Assembly: GCA_903970515.1 (NCBI GenBank)
Contig: CAJCJA010000034.1
Span: 1-64,000 of the forward strand
Direction: 5' to 3'
DNA: 64,000 nucleotides
Source: Candidatus Saccharibacteria bacterium CG_4_10_14_0_2_um_filter_52_9
GTDB lineage: Bacteria > Actinomycetota > Acidimicrobiia > Acidimicrobiales > RAAP-2
How positions within the stretch are numbered: position 1 is the first letter of the stretch; the number at the start of each line of letters is the position of its first letter. The translations under genes were made by a program, and so were the position numbers. The notes below the pieces were generated by a model that was not told where the DNA came from, did no database searches, and saw only the letters and a program-made list of their open reading frames with translations. This document shows, in pieces, positions 35,329-45,618 of the stretch.

Positions 35329-36294
35329 GTGATGACCACTCTTTCGAGGACTCGCGGGTACGCACGAGTAGCGTTAGAAGTCGTGAGCGCCACCTCAACT
35401 CCCGTGCGCGGTGCCGCTCGAGCGCTGCTCTCGGCGATGCGACCTCGCCAGTGGGTGAAGAATGTCCTCATATTGGTCGCGCCCGGCGCCGCCGGCGATC
35501 TCGGTCACGGCAGCATCATTGGCCACGTCATCGTCGCTCTCGTCGCCTTTTGCGCGGTCTCGTCAGGCAGCTACCTCTTAAATGATCTGCGCGACCGAGA
35601 AGCAGACCTGCGCCACCCGACCAAACGTCATCGCGCCATCGCCGCAGGTCAAGTCGCGACGCCGATCGTCGTCGCGGCGATGATTGCGCTGTTCGTCCTG
35701 GGCTTCGCCCTTCCGTTCGCCATCAGTCGCCCCGGGGGGCTTCTGCTGATCTTGGGCATCTATCTCGCCGTTTCGATCCTGTATTCGATCTGGGTCAAAG
35801 AGATCGCCGTCATCGAACTGGCGTCCGTCGCGAGCGGCTTCTTCCTACGTGCGTACGCCGGTGCCGTGGCGTGCCATATATATGTCTCGTCGTGGTTCTT
35901 GGTCGTCGTCTCCTTCGGCGCCTTCTTTATTGTCGTCGGCAAACGCTCGAGTGAACTCGCCCACGTCAGCGCGGACTCGGGGGGCACCCGCAAAGTGCTC
36001 TCGGAGTACACGCCCGAATTCCTGCATTCTGCCCTGACCTTGAGCGCGACGGTCGCGGTAACGGGTTATTGCCTCTGGGCTTTTGACACGTCCTCCTCGG
36101 GACTTTCCTCGGTGCGACACCACATCGTGCCCATCCGTCTCAGCGTCGTACCCGTGGTGCTCGCGATCCTCTTCGTGATGCGCACGTCGGAATCGACCGA
36201 AGGTCAAGCCCCCGAGGACCTCATTTTGAAGAACCACACCGTGCAACTCTTGCTCGTGGTCTGGGCGCTCCTGTTAGGGCTCGGGATCTACTGA
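35329..36294 (+). CDS. Decaprenyl-phosphate phosphoribosyltransferase (UbiA family)
   Basis: A 321-aa UbiA-superfamily membrane enzyme with about eight or nine helices. The Mg-diphosphate motif is N85-D86-x2-D89-x3-D93 in LLNDLRDREADLRHP, followed by KRHRAIAAG. The RPRQWVKN start matches actinobacterial DPPR synthases (Rv3806c type), which join decaprenyl phosphate to phosphoribosyl pyrophosphate. Start is uncertain: GTG 35329, ATG 35332 or GTG 35383. DprE1- and DprE2-like genes follow, with a TGATG overlap to the first. Confidence 0.9.
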   Translation: MMTTLSRTRGYARVALEVVSATSTPVRGAARALLSAMRPRQWVKNVLILVAPGAAGDLGHGSIIGHVIVALVAFCAVSSGSYLLNDLRDREADLRHPTKRHRAIAAGQVATPIVVAAMIALFVLGFALPFAISRPGGLLLILGIYLAVSILYSIWVKEIAVIELASVASGFFLRAYAGAVACHIYVSSWFLVVVSFGAFFIVVGKRSSELAHVSADSGGTRKVLSEYTPEFLHSALTLSATVAVTGYCLWAFDTSSSGLSSVRHHIVPIRLSVVPVVLAILFVMRTSESTEGQAPEDLILKNHTVQLLLVVWALLLGLGIY

Positions 36295-37625
36295 TGAGCA
36301 CCAAGCTCTACGGGTGGGGACGCACGGCGCCCAGTTTCTCGACCGTCGTCGAACCTGACTCGGACGCGCAGGTCGTCAACGAGTTCGCGACGGGATCCCC
36401 ACTCATTCCTCGCGGACTCGGTCGGAGTTACGGCGACGCCGCACAATTGAGCGGTGGCGTCGTGATGAGCAACCTCGCGCTTCGCTCAATGAGTCCCATC
36501 GACCACGATGGCGTCGTCACCCTCGGCGCCGGCGTCTCGATCGACGAGCTACTTCGAGTCGCGATCCCCCAAGGTTGGTTCGTGCCGGTGACGCCCGGTA
36601 CTCGCCAGGTCACCATGGGTGGCGCCGTCGCGGCGGACGTGCACGGCAAGAACCATCATGTCGACGGATCGTTCGCGAACCACGTTCGCTCGATGAACCT
36701 CGTCACACCGAGCGGTCCTCACGAAGTCTCGCCAAACGCGGACCCCGAACTCTTCTGGGCCACGGTGGGTGCGATGGGCCTCACCGGCATGATCACGAGC
36801 GTCACGCTGCAACTGATGCCTATCGAGACCGATCACGTCCTCGTCGACACCGAGCGATTCAACACCCTCGAAGGCGTCATGGCGTCGATGCGTGAACGTG
36901 ACGACGCCTACCAATATTCCGTCGCGTGGGTGGACTGCATGTCGCGCGGCGCCCACATGGGACGAGCAATCCTCACCCGGGCGACGCACGCGCGAGCACA
37001 CGAAGTGCAAGAACCGACCCTCGACGCCCCCAGGGCGAGCAAGGTCGTGGTCCCCTTCGACGCACCGAGCGGCCTGCTCAATCCGCTCAGCGTGCGCGCC
37101 TTCAACGAAGTGTGGTTCCGCTCGTCGCCCAAGTTCCAAGAAGGCGAAGCTCAATCGTTGTCGGCGTTCTTTCATCCCCTCGATGGCGTACGCGATTGGA
37201 ATCGTCTCTACGGCAAGAAGGGTTTCGTGCAATACCAGTTCTGCGTCCCCGATGACCAACCAGACGCCGTCGTCTCGTGCGTCGAGCGACTCTCCTCGTC
37301 GGGCGTGGCGAGTTTCCTCGCCGTGTTGAAACGGTTCGGGCCATCCAACCCCGGCCTGCTGTCGTTTCCGATGCCCGGCTGGACGCTCGCCCTCGACCTG
37401 CCGGTGGGTCCGAGCGCCCTACCGAGTGTGCTCGATGATCTTGACGAACTGGTCCTTAAGGCCGGGGGTCGCATCTACTTCGCCAAGGACGCACGACTCG
37501 CGCCGCAGAACGCTCGGCGCATGTACCCGCGGATCGATGAGTTCCTCGCCATCAAAGAACGCGTCGACCCCCGTCATCAGTTGACGAGTGACCTTGCTCG
37601 TCGTCTCCAACTAGTAGGAAAGTAA
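36294..37625 (+). CDS. dprE1: Decaprenylphosphoryl-ribose 2'-oxidase (DprE1-like)
   Basis: A 443-aa FAD-dependent oxidase of the VAO family. The FAD region has RGLGRSYGD and GGAVAADVHGKNHH, and the catalytic-side lysine is in IYFAKDA. It oxidises the 2'-OH of decaprenylphosphoryl-ribose, the first half of the epimerisation to decaprenylphosphoryl-arabinose. In PGWTLALDLP, residue 366 is Ala where, from memory, the M. tuberculosis enzyme has the benzothiazinone-reactive Cys387. It overlaps the UbiA gene by 1 nt and is 2 nt before the SDR gene. Confidence 0.92.
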   Translation: MSTKLYGWGRTAPSFSTVVEPDSDAQVVNEFATGSPLIPRGLGRSYGDAAQLSGGVVMSNLALRSMSPIDHDGVVTLGAGVSIDELLRVAIPQGWFVPVTPGTRQVTMGGAVAADVHGKNHHVDGSFANHVRSMNLVTPSGPHEVSPNADPELFWATVGAMGLTGMITSVTLQLMPIETDHVLVDTERFNTLEGVMASMRERDDAYQYSVAWVDCMSRGAHMGRAILTRATHARAHEVQEPTLDAPRASKVVVPFDAPSGLLNPLSVRAFNEVWFRSSPKFQEGEAQSLSAFFHPLDGVRDWNRLYGKKGFVQYQFCVPDDQPDAVVSCVERLSSSGVASFLAVLKRFGPSNPGLLSFPMPGWTLALDLPVGPSALPSVLDDLDELVLKAGGRIYFAKDARLAPQNARRMYPRIDEFLAIKERVDPRHQLTSDLARRLQLVGK

Positions 37626-37627
37626 CC

Positions 37628-38398
37628 ATGGATAACGCCTTTGGCCAACCGCAGAACGTCGTCGTGTTAGGCGGTAGCTCAGATATCGCCCGGGCCATCA
37701 CGAGAAAACTCTGCGCCGCGCGCGCACACACCGTCGTACTCGCGGGTCGCAACCAACAGCTTTTGGACAGTGCCGCCGCCGAAGCGCAAGAGTACGGCGC
37801 GACCAAGACCGACACGGTCATCTTCGAAGCGAGCCATACGACCAACGCGGGGCACATTGTGAGCGAATGCTTCGAGAAGGTCGGCGACCGCGTCGATCTC
37901 GTCATCGTGGCGATAGGCCTACTCAACAACCAATTCGAGATCGAAAACGACGCCAGCGAAGTGAACGAGATGGTCATGGCGAACTTCGCGTGGCCGGTCG
38001 TGGCACTCGCGGAGACTCGTCGGCGTCTCGTCGAACAGGGTAGCGGACGGATCCTCGTCATCTCCTCGGTCGCGTCGGTGCGCGTGCGTCGAAGTATGTA
38101 CCTCTACGCCGGAGCCAAGGCCGGACTCGATCGACTCTGCGTCGGTCTCGCCGACTCACTCGAAGGAACAGGCGTCACCTTGCAGCTACTGCGGCCCGGC
38201 GTCGTGCGCTCTCGCATGACCGAAGGTCAATCGCCAGTGCCCTTCACGACGGGCGTCAACGAGGTCGCCGAGAACGTCATGCGCGGACTCGCGAGCGGCG
38301 AACGCGTCATTTGGAGTCCACCGATACTGCGCTACGTCTTTGGCGTCCTACGCCATCTTCCCGCCCCGATCTTTCGAAGGATCACCGCCGATCGCTAA
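37628..38398 (+). CDS. dprE2: Decaprenylphosphoryl-2-keto-ribose reductase (DprE2-like SDR)
   Basis: A 256-aa short-chain dehydrogenase. The NAD(P) motif is LGGSSDIARA (14-23), and the catalytic residues are Ser147 in VISSVAS, Tyr160 and Lys164 in YAGAKAG. It should reduce the keto sugar made by the DprE1-like enzyme to decaprenylphosphoryl-arabinose, the arabinose donor for cell-wall arabinan. RPGVVRSRMTEG is typical of the DprE2 C-terminal half. Its last bases overlap the convergent glycosidase-domain gene by 4 bp. Confidence 0.92.
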   Translation: MDNAFGQPQNVVVLGGSSDIARAITRKLCAARAHTVVLAGRNQQLLDSAAAEAQEYGATKTDTVIFEASHTTNAGHIVSECFEKVGDRVDLVIVAIGLLNNQFEIENDASEVNEMVMANFAWPVVALAETRRRLVEQGSGRILVISSVASVRVRRSMYLYAGAKAGLDRLCVGLADSLEGTGVTLQLLRPGVVRSRMTEGQSPVPFTTGVNEVAENVMRGLASGERVIWSPPILRYVFGVLRHLPAPIFRRITADR

Positions 38399-39627
38399 GA
38401 CGTGGGCGACGTAGCTTTCGACTTGACCAACTCGCTCGCGCGCAAGCTCATCGTGAAGAAGTCGCGATTCCACCAGGTGGTGAAGTAACGCGAACCCGTC
38501 GACATGGAATTCAACAGGCTCGTCGCGTTGCCACCGTTTATCGACGTATTGAGTGGACCGTCGAAGGTGGAGAACTGCACCCAGCCGGTGTTGATGTCGA
38601 GTTGCATGGCGCGCACGGCCCCCGCGCGCTTGAGGATGTCGGCGAGGTCACTGATCGACATCGCGGGTCCCCCGACGTAGACGATCGCGCCATCGCGCGT
38701 GACGCCCAGTCCCGAGCGCCACACGTTGTAGCTACCGCTGATGGTGGCGCCCCAAATCGCCGAGTTCTGATCCTTGAGATCCTTGACCTCTTTGCCATTG
38801 TTGATGAGCAGCACCAAGTTCTGACGCACCGAGGCGACCTGGTTCGACATCCACACTTGCGTGCCCCACGAGCCGACCGTCATCGTGCCGTCTTTGTAGA
38901 TGACGATTGAGGCGGCGTTGTTGACCAGGGGCTTAACCGTTTCGCCGTCGGTGTAGTAGCCGCCGTGTGAATCTTGCACGCGAAAACCCGCGTTGAACGC
39001 GGCGACGAGCGACTTGGACGCGAGGGCGGAAATGGGAGCCGAGTACTTGTACGGTCCACCGCCAGGGATGTAGGAGCCCGAATACAACTGAGCGCGCAAC
39101 AACGTCGGGTCCATCCACGCGACGCCCACCACGTAACTGGTGTGAATCGCGTCGGGTCGCACGAAGGCCTCGTAGACCGTGGGCACGCCGTTGGCAGTTT
39201 CTCGTCCCACGACGTGCCACACTCCTTCACCCGGGAGTGGATGCTTCGCGGGCGAGACGATGTTCTTTGGCGCGGGGAGATGACCCGATGCGGGAACCTT
39301 GATCGTGGTGGGTCCCGAACCGAACGTCGCGGGCGGGGGTTGTCCGCCGACTTTCGGAGGATTGAGACGGTACGCTTCCTGCTCCGCCCAGTTGACGATG
39401 AGACTAAAACCGTGCGAGCGTCCCCATTCGGCCGCGCGGGCGGACATCGAGGTGCCGTAGCTCGGATTCAAGAGCGCGAAGCCGAGGGTGACGACGTAAT
39501 AAGCCAACAGGATGATGAGGATCAAGATGGCTGCGACGATCGCGCGTCGGATTATGTAGACCCTTTGAGGATGGCGGGGAATCGCCGGCGTTGCCGGCGG
39601 GCGGTAAGCGGTCCGGCGCGAATCCAT
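38395..39627 (-). CDS. Membrane-anchored phosphodiester glycosidase-domain protein
   Basis: A 410-aa protein with a Pro-rich cytosolic N-terminus, one transmembrane helix (about 27-50) and an extracellular domain like NAGPA/DUF2233 phosphodiester glycosidases. The typical pieces are FNAGFRV, GGYYTDGETV, LLINNGKEV, RSGLGVTRDGAIVYV and GRAGAVRAMQLD-like sequence. The family removes sugars from phosphodiester links or acts on wall polymers. It faces the arabinose-donor cluster tail to tail, so a cell-envelope role is reasonable but unproven. Confidence 0.82.
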   Translation of the reverse strand: MDSRRTAYRPPATPAIPRHPQRVYIIRRAIVAAILILIILLAYYVVTLGFALLNPSYGTSMSARAAEWGRSHGFSLIVNWAEQEAYRLNPPKVGGQPPPATFGSGPTTIKVPASGHLPAPKNIVSPAKHPLPGEGVWHVVGRETANGVPTVYEAFVRPDAIHTSYVVGVAWMDPTLLRAQLYSGSYIPGGGPYKYSAPISALASKSLVAAFNAGFRVQDSHGGYYTDGETVKPLVNNAASIVIYKDGTMTVGSWGTQVWMSNQVASVRQNLVLLINNGKEVKDLKDQNSAIWGATISGSYNVWRSGLGVTRDGAIVYVGGPAMSISDLADILKRAGAVRAMQLDINTGWVQFSTFDGPLNTSINGGNATSLLNSMSTGSRYFTTWWNRDFFTMSLRASELVKSKATSPTS

Positions 39628-39690
39628 GGTCTTTCATTCTGGCACTTCGATGAAGGCGCTCAAAATTGGCCGAAATCTCGCGGGTGACCC

Positions 39691-41970
39691 TCACGACCTG
39701 CGCAGTGGCGTCATCGCGAGCACCAGGTGCTTGGCCCCGTGTTCGTCGAACTGCACGACCGCTCGGGCGCGCGCACCCTCACCTTCGACACTGAGGACGA
39801 CTCCCTCGCCGAAACGATCGTGGACGACCCGCTCCCCCGTGTGAAGGCCTAGTTTCTCCGCGCCGGTGGAACGAACCGGTGGTGCGGCGCCGGTGCCGAA
39901 GGCGCGTCCTTGCGTGAAGTCAGTGTTGCGCCCGACGAAGCCCTCATCCATCTCGAAACTGGATCGACGCAGAGGGGCGCTCGAAGAAATATCGTGCACC
40001 AGTTCGGGCGGAATCTCCATCAAGAAACGGCTCGCGATGCTGTCGACGCGCTGGCCCCATTTTGTGCGACTCCACGCGTGCGTCAGGACGAGGTGGCGCA
40101 TAGCGCGCGTAATGCCCACGTAACACAGCCGACGCTCCTCTTCGAGTTCCGCTTCGTCGGCGAGGGCTCGCGAATGCGGGAACACCGTCTCTTCGAGTCC
40201 CGCGATCACGACGGCGGGGAACTCGAGACCCTTCGCGACGTGCAAGGTCATCATCGAGATTGCGCCCGCACCTCCGTCCAATTGGTCCGAATCGGCGACC
40301 AGTGACATTCGTTCGACGAAATCGAGCAGCGTGTCGTACTGCGCCGCAGCGCTCGCGAGCTCACCGAGGTTTTCGAGACGTGAGTATGCCTCATCGGTGT
40401 TCTCCGCTCGCAGGGCGTCACCCATCAGCGACTCGCGCACGATGGCGTCAATCATCTCGCGCGGCGTGAGGTCGTTCGCGAGAGCGCGCAGTTCATCGAG
40501 CATGAAGGAGAACTTCTCCGCACCCGAAAGGGCCTTCGCACTCAGCCCGGCGGCCTTGGCGAAGTGTGCGGCTTCGGCGAAGGACAGTCCGTGCTCGGCC
40601 GCGTAGGCGCCGAGCTTCGCCTGGGCCGATTCGCCCACGCCACGCTTAGGTTCGTTAATCACCCGGCGCGCGGATGCCTCGTCGCGAGGATTCACGACCA
40701 GTCGCGCGTACGCGAGCGCGTTCTTAATTTCTTTTCGGTCGTAGAAACGCATCCCCGAGATGACGCGATAAGGAATGTTGGCGCGCAGCATCTCTTCTTC
40801 CAGGACGCGACTTTGAGCGTTGGTGCGGTAGAACACCGCCATCTGATTCCATCCGAGCGACGATTCGGTGTGCAATCGACGCAACTCGCTCGCGATCCAG
40901 CGCCCCTCGTCGTATTCGTCACCGGCCCGATAGAGACGGATCTTCTCGCCCTGGTCGCCTTCGGTGAAGAGGTTCTTCGCGTGGCGACTCGCGTTTTTCG
41001 CGATGACGGCGTTCGCCGCGTCCAAGATGACCTGGGTCGATCGGAAGTTCTGCTCGAGCAAGATGACCACCGCGTCGGGGAAACGCTGCTCGAACTGGAG
41101 GATATTGCGCACGTCGGCCGCGCGAAAGCGGTAGATGGACTGGTCGGAGTCGCCGACAACGCAGAGGTTCCGATGTTTCTGCGCGAGCATCAGCACAAGT
41201 TCGTTCTGCACGCCATTGGTGTCTTGGAATTCGTCGACGAGTAGATACTTGAAGCGTTGCTGGTAGCTCGCCAACACCTCGGGGTCCTGACGCAACACCT
41301 CGACGGCGTTCAACAAGAGATCGTCGAAGTCCATCGCGTTGGAAATCTTCAGTCGCTCGGCGTACAGTTTGTAGATCTCCGCGACGCGTCGATGATGGGG
41401 ATCGTCGCCGTAGCCTGATGCTTCATACGCGCTCGGCGAGAGAATCTCGTTCTTGGCGGCGGAGATCTGCGCGTACACGCTGCGCGGTGACAGCCGCTTG
41501 GTGTCGAGATTGAGTTCCTTCATGATGCGCTCGACGGCGGTCTCGGCGTCCCCGGCGTCATAGATCGTGAAACCTCGTTGGTACCCGAGGACGTGCGCGT
41601 TCGCTCGAAGGATACGCAGGCACGCGGAGTGAAACGTGGAGACCCACATGTGTTGCGCGTCCTCGCCCACGAGTTCGACGACTCGACGTCGCATCTCGTC
41701 GGCCGCCTTGTTGGTGAAGGTGATCGCCATGATCTCAAAGGGGCGCGCGTCTCCGGAGGCGAGAATGTGCGCGATCCTTCGAGTCAGCACTCGGGTCTTT
41801 CCCGAACCCGCACCCGCGATGACGAGCAGCGGCCCTCCTCGTTGCAGCACTGCTTGTCGTTGGGGTTCGGTGAGTCCCTCGAGCAATTGCGTCGGGTCGA
41901 GGTCGCCCGAGTCCTGGGAATCGTTACTCCACAGTGACTCATCCGAGAATGAGGACCGGTTCACTCCCAC
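39691..41970 (-). CDS. pcrA: ATP-dependent DNA helicase PcrA/UvrD
   Basis: A 759-aa superfamily 1A helicase. Walker A GAGSGKT is at 53-59, and motif II is [15 protein letters not shown], a later [13 protein letters not shown]-like segment, and LTHAWSR in the C-terminal core follow. The last 50 residues ([18 protein letters not shown]) form the Tudor-like domain that contacts RNA polymerase. It acts in repair and transcription-replication conflict. It overlaps guaA by 10 nt from GTG 41970, or by 4 nt (GTGA) if GTG 41964 is used. Confidence 0.96.
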   Translation of the reverse strand: MGVNRSSFSDESLWSNDSQDSGDLDPTQLLEGLTEPQRQAVLQRGGPLLVIAGAGSGKTRVLTRRIAHILASGDARPFEIMAITFTNKAADEMRRRVVELVGEDAQHMWVSTFHSACLRILRANAHVLGYQRGFTIYDAGDAETAVERIMKELNLDTKRLSPRSVYAQISAAKNEILSPSAYEASGYGDDPHHRRVAEIYKLYAERLKISNAMDFDDLLLNAVEVLRQDPEVLASYQQRFKYLLVDEFQDTNGVQNELVLMLAQKHRNLCVVGDSDQSIYRFRAADVRNILQFEQRFPDAVVILLEQNFRSTQVILDAANAVIAKNASRHAKNLFTEGDQGEKIRLYRAGDEYDEGRWIASELRRLHTESSLGWNQMAVFYRTNAQSRVLEEEMLRANIPYRVISGMRFYDRKEIKNALAYARLVVNPRDEASARRVINEPKRGVGESAQAKLGAYAAEHGLSFAEAAHFAKAAGLSAKALSGAEKFSFMLDELRALANDLTPREMIDAIVRESLMGDALRAENTDEAYSRLENLGELASAAAQYDTLLDFVERMSLVADSDQLDGGAGAISMMTLHVAKGLEFPAVVIAGLEETVFPHSRALADEAELEEERRLCYVGITRAMRHLVLTHAWSRTKWGQRVDSIASRFLMEIPPELVHDISSSAPLRRSSFEMDEGFVGRNTDFTQGRAFGTGAAPPVRSTGAEKLGLHTGERVVHDRFGEGVVLSVEGEGARARAVVQFDEHGAKHLVLAMTPLRRS

Positions 41971-43502
41971 TCAATGGTGCCGGGTGGTTTGCTCGTCACG
42001 TCGAGCGCCACCCTGTTCACACCGTCGACCTCTCGAATCAATCGATTGGCGATTGACTCAATGACCTCGTAGGGCAGACGTGCCCAGTCGGCAGTCATCG
42101 CGTCATCGCTCGTCACGGCGCGAATGATGATCGGGTAGGCGTAGGTGCGTCCATCTCCCATGACGCCCACCGTACGCACCGCGGGTAACACCGCGAAACT
42201 CTGCCAGAGTTCGCGATAGAGGCCCGCCTTCTTGATCTCGTCAACGACCACGTAGTCGGCGTTGCGAAGTATCTCGGCGCGCTCGCGCGTCACCTCGCCC
42301 ACGATACGCACGCCCAGTCCCGGGCCCGGGAAGGGTTGGCGCCACACGATCTCGGCGGGAAGTCCGAGTTCTTCGCCCACGTGTCGCACCTCGTCCTTGA
42401 ACAGACTGCGAAGCGGCTCGACCAACTCGAAGGAGAGGTCCTCGGGAAGACCACCGACGTTGTGGTGACTCTTGATGTTCGCCGCGTGACCCGAGCCCGA
42501 CTCGATGACGTCGGGATAGAGGGTGCCCTGGACGAGGAAACGCGGACCGTCACCGCCGCGACCCACGTCGCGCGCCACCGTTTCGAATTCACGTATGAAG
42601 AGTTCGCCGATGATCTTTCGCTTCTGCTCGGGATCCGTCACGCCCGCGAGCGCGTCGAAGAACCGGTCCTCAGCCTTCACGTGGATGAGCTCGACGCCGA
42701 ATTGTCGAGTGAACGTCTCTTCGATCTGTTCACCCTCGTTCTTTCGCATCAGACCCGTGTCGACGAACACACATGTCAATTGCTTGCCGACCGCCTTGGT
42801 GACGAGCGCGGCCGCGACCGCGGAGTCGACGCCCCCCGAGAGCGCGCAGAGTACCCTCTCGTCGCCGACTTGGGCTCGTATGAGAGCGACTTGATCCTCG
42901 ATGATCGAGGTGTTGGTCCAGGTCGCGGGGATCTGTGCCACGTGATGCAAGAACGTGGCGAGCAGTTCTTGTCCACGCTCGGTGTGCGCGACTTCGGGAT
43001 GGAACTGCACGGCGTAGAACCCACGTTCGACGTCCTCCATCGCGGCGACCGGTGCTTCGCCGCTCGTCGCCGTGATGCGAAAACCTTTTGGCGCGACGGC
43101 GATCGCGTCACCGTGACTCATCCAACATTCGCTCTTCGCCGCCCAATCGCCCATGAGTCGCGAGGAGCCTTGACGGGTGAGCATCGTGCGCCCGTATTCA
43201 CCGGTTCCCGTGCTCGCGACCTCGCCGCCTAGTTGGAGCGCCATGAGCTGGGCGCCGTAACAGATGCCGAGTATCGGGATGCCGAGTTCGTAGATCGCGG
43301 GATCGAGCGACGGCGCGGGTACCTCGTAGACGGATTTTGGACCACCCGAAAGAATGATCGCCGCGGGCGCCTTCTCGCGCACGTGCTCGGCAGTGATCGA
43401 GTTCGGCACGATCTCTGAATACACGTGCGCCTCGCGCACGCGCCTCGCGATGAGTTGGGCGTACTGGGCGCCGAAGTCAACGACGAGGACGTTAAAACTC
43501 AA
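41961..43502 (-). CDS. guaA: GMP synthase (glutamine-hydrolysing)
   Basis: A 513-aa bifunctional enzyme. The glutaminase domain has nucleophile Cys81 in GICYGAQ, with His and Glu in [10 protein letters not shown]. The ATP-pyrophosphatase domain has the P-loop SGGVDSA, and the dimerisation domain ends KPPGTIEWE. It converts XMP to GMP. Its ATG overlaps the stop of the IMP-dehydrogenase-like gene as ATGA, so the two successive steps to GMP are translationally coupled. Confidence 0.97.
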   Translation of the reverse strand: MSFNVLVVDFGAQYAQLIARRVREAHVYSEIVPNSITAEHVREKAPAAIILSGGPKSVYEVPAPSLDPAIYELGIPILGICYGAQLMALQLGGEVASTGTGEYGRTMLTRQGSSRLMGDWAAKSECWMSHGDAIAVAPKGFRITATSGEAPVAAMEDVERGFYAVQFHPEVAHTERGQELLATFLHHVAQIPATWTNTSIIEDQVALIRAQVGDERVLCALSGGVDSAVAAALVTKAVGKQLTCVFVDTGLMRKNEGEQIEETFTRQFGVELIHVKAEDRFFDALAGVTDPEQKRKIIGELFIREFETVARDVGRGGDGPRFLVQGTLYPDVIESGSGHAANIKSHHNVGGLPEDLSFELVEPLRSLFKDEVRHVGEELGLPAEIVWRQPFPGPGLGVRIVGEVTRERAEILRNADYVVVDEIKKAGLYRELWQSFAVLPAVRTVGVMGDGRTYAYPIIIRAVTSDDAMTADWARLPYEVIESIANRLIREVDGVNRVALDVTSKPPGTIEWE

Positions 43503-44662
43503 TGGCCCATGCCTACGCCCTGGGAGCGTTGCAGTTGCTTGCCTTCAGTTTGCAATGAGGGGGCGAGCATGATCTCGGCCTTTTGGAATTCCTTCAAGGT
43601 CTCGTACCCGCACGTCGCCATCGACGTGCGTAGCGCGCCAAAAAGGTTGAGTCGTCCGTCGTTCTCGTGGGCGGGACCGAGCAGCACTTCCTTCAACGTG
43701 CCACGCACTTGGGTGCGCACGCGAGTTCCTCGAGGAAGCGTCGGGTGAAAGGTCGCCATCCCCCAGTGGAATCCTCGCGCTGGCGCTTCGACGGCACTGG
43801 TGAGCGGCGAGCCGATCATCACCGCGTCCGCGCCACAGGCGAAAGCCTTAGCGATGTCGCCACCCTTGCTCATGCCACCGTCGGCGATGACGTGGACGTA
43901 GACGCCCGTCTCGTCGAGGTGACGCATGCGCGCACCCGCGACGTCGGCAATCGCCGTCGCTTGGGGCACGCCAATGCCGAGTACCGCGCGCGACGTGCAC
44001 GCGTTACCTGGACCGACCCCGACGAGGACGCCCGCCGCGCCCGTGCGCATGAGGTGCAGCGCCGCTTGATAACTCGCGCAGCCACCCACGATGATGGGCA
44101 ACTCGAAGTCGCGGATGAACTTCTTGAGATTGAGTGGCTCGACGGTCTTGGACACGTGTTCGGCGGAGACGACCGTTCCTTGAATAACCAGGATGTCGAG
44201 TCCCGCGTCGAGGATGGTCTTCGCCATCCACTCGGTTCGTGCGGGCGTCACCGACGCCGACGTGGTGATTCCCGCCGCCTTCATCTCCTTAATGCGCTGG
44301 GCGACGAGTTCTAACTTGATGGGCTCTAGATACATCTGTTGCATACGTGACGTCGCCTTGTCGTCGTCGAGTTCGCGAATCTCTTCGAACAACGGCATCG
44401 GGTCCTCGTAACGAGTCCAGAGTCCTTCGAGATTGAGCACGCCGAGTCCGCCGAGACGACCGAGTTCAATCGCGGTCGTGGGCGACATCGCGCCATCCAT
44501 CGCAGAACCGAGTACCGGCAGTTCGAACTTGTACGCATCAATCTGCCAAGAGATGTCGACATCCTCTGGGTCTCGCGTGCGCCGTGATGGCACGATCGCG
44601 ATGTCGTCAAACCCGAAGGCCTGACGAGCCGACTTATAGATGCCGATCTCTACTTCTGCCAT
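43499..44662 (-). CDS. guaB3: GuaB3-family IMP dehydrogenase
   Basis: A 387-aa protein with an IMPDH barrel and no CBS domains. The catalytic loop is GPGNACTSR with Cys222, flanked by [14 protein letters not shown] and MIGSPL. It differs from canonical GuaB in length and loop sequence (GPGS-x-CTTR in GuaB) and belongs to the GuaB3 group common in actinobacteria. It probably oxidises IMP to XMP, given its coupling to guaA. GGAGGA precedes ATG 44662. A canonical guaB may exist elsewhere. Confidence 0.9.
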   Translation of the reverse strand: MAEVEIGIYKSARQAFGFDDIAIVPSRRTRDPEDVDISWQIDAYKFELPVLGSAMDGAMSPTTAIELGRLGGLGVLNLEGLWTRYEDPMPLFEEIRELDDDKATSRMQQMYLEPIKLELVAQRIKEMKAAGITTSASVTPARTEWMAKTILDAGLDILVIQGTVVSAEHVSKTVEPLNLKKFIRDFELPIIVGGCASYQAALHLMRTGAAGVLVGVGPGNACTSRAVLGIGVPQATAIADVAGARMRHLDETGVYVHVIADGGMSKGGDIAKAFACGADAVMIGSPLTSAVEAPARGFHWGMATFHPTLPRGTRVRTQVRGTLKEVLLGPAHENDGRLNLFGALRTSMATCGYETLKEFQKAEIMLAPSLQTEGKQLQRSQGVGMGH

Positions 44663-44734
44663 CGTGAATGTCCTCCGCTAAGGAAATGTCGCTCCAAAAT
44701 CGAACGGGCTGTACGTCCAATCTACTGGAAGGAC

Positions 44735-45535
44735 TTATCCCCACACCCGCTCTAGGTCGGGCCATTTGACTTGTGCGACGGCACAGAGCAGTTCGGTGAG
44801 AATGCGCGCGGTCGCCCCCCAGATCACGTCGCCGGGGACTCGATAGAAGTAGATCGGAAAGAATCCATCACCGTCGACGCCCGGTCGCGGTTGGGCTCGT
44901 CGCCAACGTTCCTCGAGGAAGGCGTCATCATCCAAGAGGTCGCGAAGTGCGACACTGAAAGCCCGATCGACTTCGACGGGGTCCACCATCAGGGTCGGGC
45001 TCTCGCCAAGGGTGCCCACGACGGGCCAAATGGCTGATCCGGAGGCGAAGGTGACGATGGGCGAGAGCCAGCCAACGGGCGTGACCAGCGACGAAGGAAT
45101 GCCGACCTCTTCGTTCGCCTCGCGCAACGCGGTCTGCACCGGCGTCTCACCATCGTCGCTGCGACCGCCAGGAAAGGCAATCTCTCCTCGGTGGTGACGA
45201 AGTGACTGCGAACGTCGCGTGAGCACGACCCGAGTTTCCCCCTCTTCTTCGAAGAGAGCGACCAGCACCGCCGACGTCCGGGTGACTTCTCGTGCCACGT
45301 CGTCGTGCACGCGGGTCATTTCCATTGGTCGCTCCGGCATCGGCTGCTCCGCGAAGGTCCTTTTGGCTTCGTGCAATCGCTCGAGAACGAGATCGAGACG
45401 AAGCCCTTGACGTTCGTCGGGACTCAGTGCGGCCCACGGCGATCTGCCTCCCGCGCGAATTTCGTCCGGTTCGGGGATGACTTGGGGATACTCGTGACCC
45501 ACGAAACGCCCTGGCGACGCCGAGTTTTGGGCCAT
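44735..45535 (-). CDS. Nudix hydrolase, CoA pyrophosphatase-like
   Basis: A 266-aa protein from ATG 45535 (GAGG 8 nt upstream; a TTG directly before it is less likely). The Nudix box is at 124-146, from GGRSDDGETP to REANEEVGI. The preceding LRHHRGEIAFPGG matches the CoA-pyrophosphatase (NudL/PCD1) signature. It likely cleaves CoA or acyl-CoA to 4'-phosphopantetheine and ADP. It has an N-terminal extension of about 85 residues. It is divergent from the MmpL gene. Confidence 0.86.
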   Translation of the reverse strand: MAQNSASPGRFVGHEYPQVIPEPDEIRAGGRSPWAALSPDERQGLRLDLVLERLHEAKRTFAEQPMPERPMEMTRVHDDVAREVTRTSAVLVALFEEEGETRVVLTRRSQSLRHHRGEIAFPGGRSDDGETPVQTALREANEEVGIPSSLVTPVGWLSPIVTFASGSAIWPVVGTLGESPTLMVDPVEVDRAFSVALRDLLDDDAFLEERWRRAQPRPGVDGDGFFPIYFYRVPGDVIWGATARILTELLCAVAQVKWPDLERVWG

Positions 45536-45618
45536 CAAATGTCCTCTAAAGTAGAAACGCGATTCACGCGCTCATCTGATTTTATCCCCTCCCGCCAAAA
45601 CCACATCGGAGCACCTTT

